From positions 9,918,573 through 9,982,572 of the forward strand of contig NC_079431.1 of the NCBI RefSeq assembly GCF_026213295.1: a DNA stretch of 64,000 nucleotides, written 5' to 3'. Of the stretch, positions 60,528-64,000 are shown piece after piece; positions within the stretch are counted from its first letter, which is position 1, and each line of letters opens with the position of its first letter. Position numbers and translations under genes: made by a program. The stretch comes from Gadus chalcogrammus. Lineage: Eukaryota > Chordata > Actinopteri > Gadiformes > Gadidae. The notes under the pieces are model-generated. The model made no database searches, was not told where the DNA came from, and saw nothing but the letters and a program-made list of their open reading frames with translations.

Positions 60528-61063
60528 TGCCGCTTTTCCACCGCACATGTAGCTCGACTCGACACGACACGACTCGACACGACTCGACACGGTAGCAGCG
60601 CGGGTGCTTTTCCACCGCAAATAGTACCTCCGGGACGTGGGCGGGGTCGTCTGCGCGAAAGGGCCGTGACGTATTTTTATACGCGACGCAAACAACACCT
60701 ACGTAACCCACACATGGACAGAACCCACATAACAACAATGGAGAACATCGATGCGATGGTATTCGTGTTCGTATTATTAGCTGGCATGTTGAAGAAGTGG
60801 AATATGTTGGCTGCGGCGCTACCAGCATGGCGTTACCAGCATGGTTGCCATGTCGCTCTCGTGACTTCGTCACACTCTCTGGCCAATCAGTGGCCGGCCG
60901 TCTGCCGACGTCACCTTTTAGCATCGGCTCAGCCGCTTGGAACCTAGAGCGAGGCGGTACTAGAAAAAGCAGCCACTTGAGGTACTAGATCGCGGTGGAA
61001 ACGCAAAAAAGGCAAGCTGAGTCGAGTCGTGTCGAGCTGGTACCATGCAGTGGAAAAGCGGCA
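60528..61063. mobile_element. PIF/Harbinger-like MITE (536 bp) with intact ends
   Basis: Termini TGCCGCTTTTCCACCGCA and TGCAGTGGAAAAGCGGCA are inverted with one mismatch. They are flanked by matching TAA trinucleotides (60525-60527 and 61064-61066), the preferred Harbinger target. Subterminal ACTCGACACGACTCGACACG arrays and complementary GAGTCGAGTCGTGTCGAG occur at the two ends. The centre contains an ATG-initiated frame (60738: MENIDAMVFVFVLLAG) that may be a leftover of a protein start; no transposase domain is present. Superfamily assigned from termini and duplication length. Confidence 0.85.
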
Positions 61064-61308
61064 TAAGTATCCCCGCAAAAGGCAAATATGTTCACAGAAG
61101 TGCAAAATTGATGGTCATCATTAGGTTTACAATAGTACTTTTTCTTTTGTTTGAAAAGTTAGTCAATGTTTTTCCTCCGTATATTTTCAGATTCCATTTG
61201 TTCTTCTTCTTAACCATAGACAGCTGTTCTCCTTGCACACGGTCAGTTGGATCAGCTTATTTGATACAGATCAACAGTGGTGTTTTTTGCCGGCGAGCCA
61301 CACTATCA

Positions 61309-64000
<2,692 letters not shown>

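Overview
The window looks like a piece of a ray-finned fish nuclear genome. Evidence: a split gene with consensus GT-AG introns; nine long (CA/TG)n microsatellites of about 95-130 bp; fish-type repeats (a tRNA-derived SINE, an RTE/Rex3-like LINE tail, hAT and PIF/Harbinger-like non-autonomous DNA transposons); and mostly AT-leaning non-coding sequence. There is no operon, phage, plasmid or CRISPR organisation.

One protein-coding gene can be read confidently. It is vwc2l (von Willebrand factor C domain-containing protein 2-like, also called brorin-like), on the minus strand. Three coding exons (17109-16726, 5147-5018 and 210-59) join with consensus splice sites into a complete 221-residue secreted cysteine-rich protein. 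The 3' UTR runs off the left edge. A likely non-coding 5' exon and promoter region lie at about 17.9-19.0 kb, where CpG density is raised.

Layout from left to right. 1-58: start of the 3' UTR. 59-17109: vwc2l coding exons with introns of 4.8 and 11.6 kb. These introns hold a purine-rich tract, a 16-bp perfect hairpin, a 60-unit TG repeat, small tandem duplications, a 1.19-kb Harbinger-like element and a pure CAG tract. 17110-19050: 5' UTR and promoter region. 19050-64000: about 45 kb with no exon I can recognise. It holds microsatellites, G-rich tracts, nested hAT elements (29.2-29.9 kb), two foldback hairpins (35.5-36.1 kb), a pile-up of mobile sequence (37.3-39.2 kb: GC-rich block, SINE, second Harbinger-like copy), an RTE LINE 3' end (44.4 kb), a 181-bp tandem duplication (55.5 kb) and a 536-bp Harbinger-like MITE (60.5 kb).

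The protein is expected to be a secreted, extracellular chordin-like regulator of BMP signalling expressed mainly in neural tissue. The right-hand 45 kb is upstream intergenic sequence that may hold its regulatory elements. I found no convincing novel molecular system. The most informative structures are the transposon-inside-transposon with both target-site duplications intact, the inverted pair of Harbinger-like copies, and the foldback pair.
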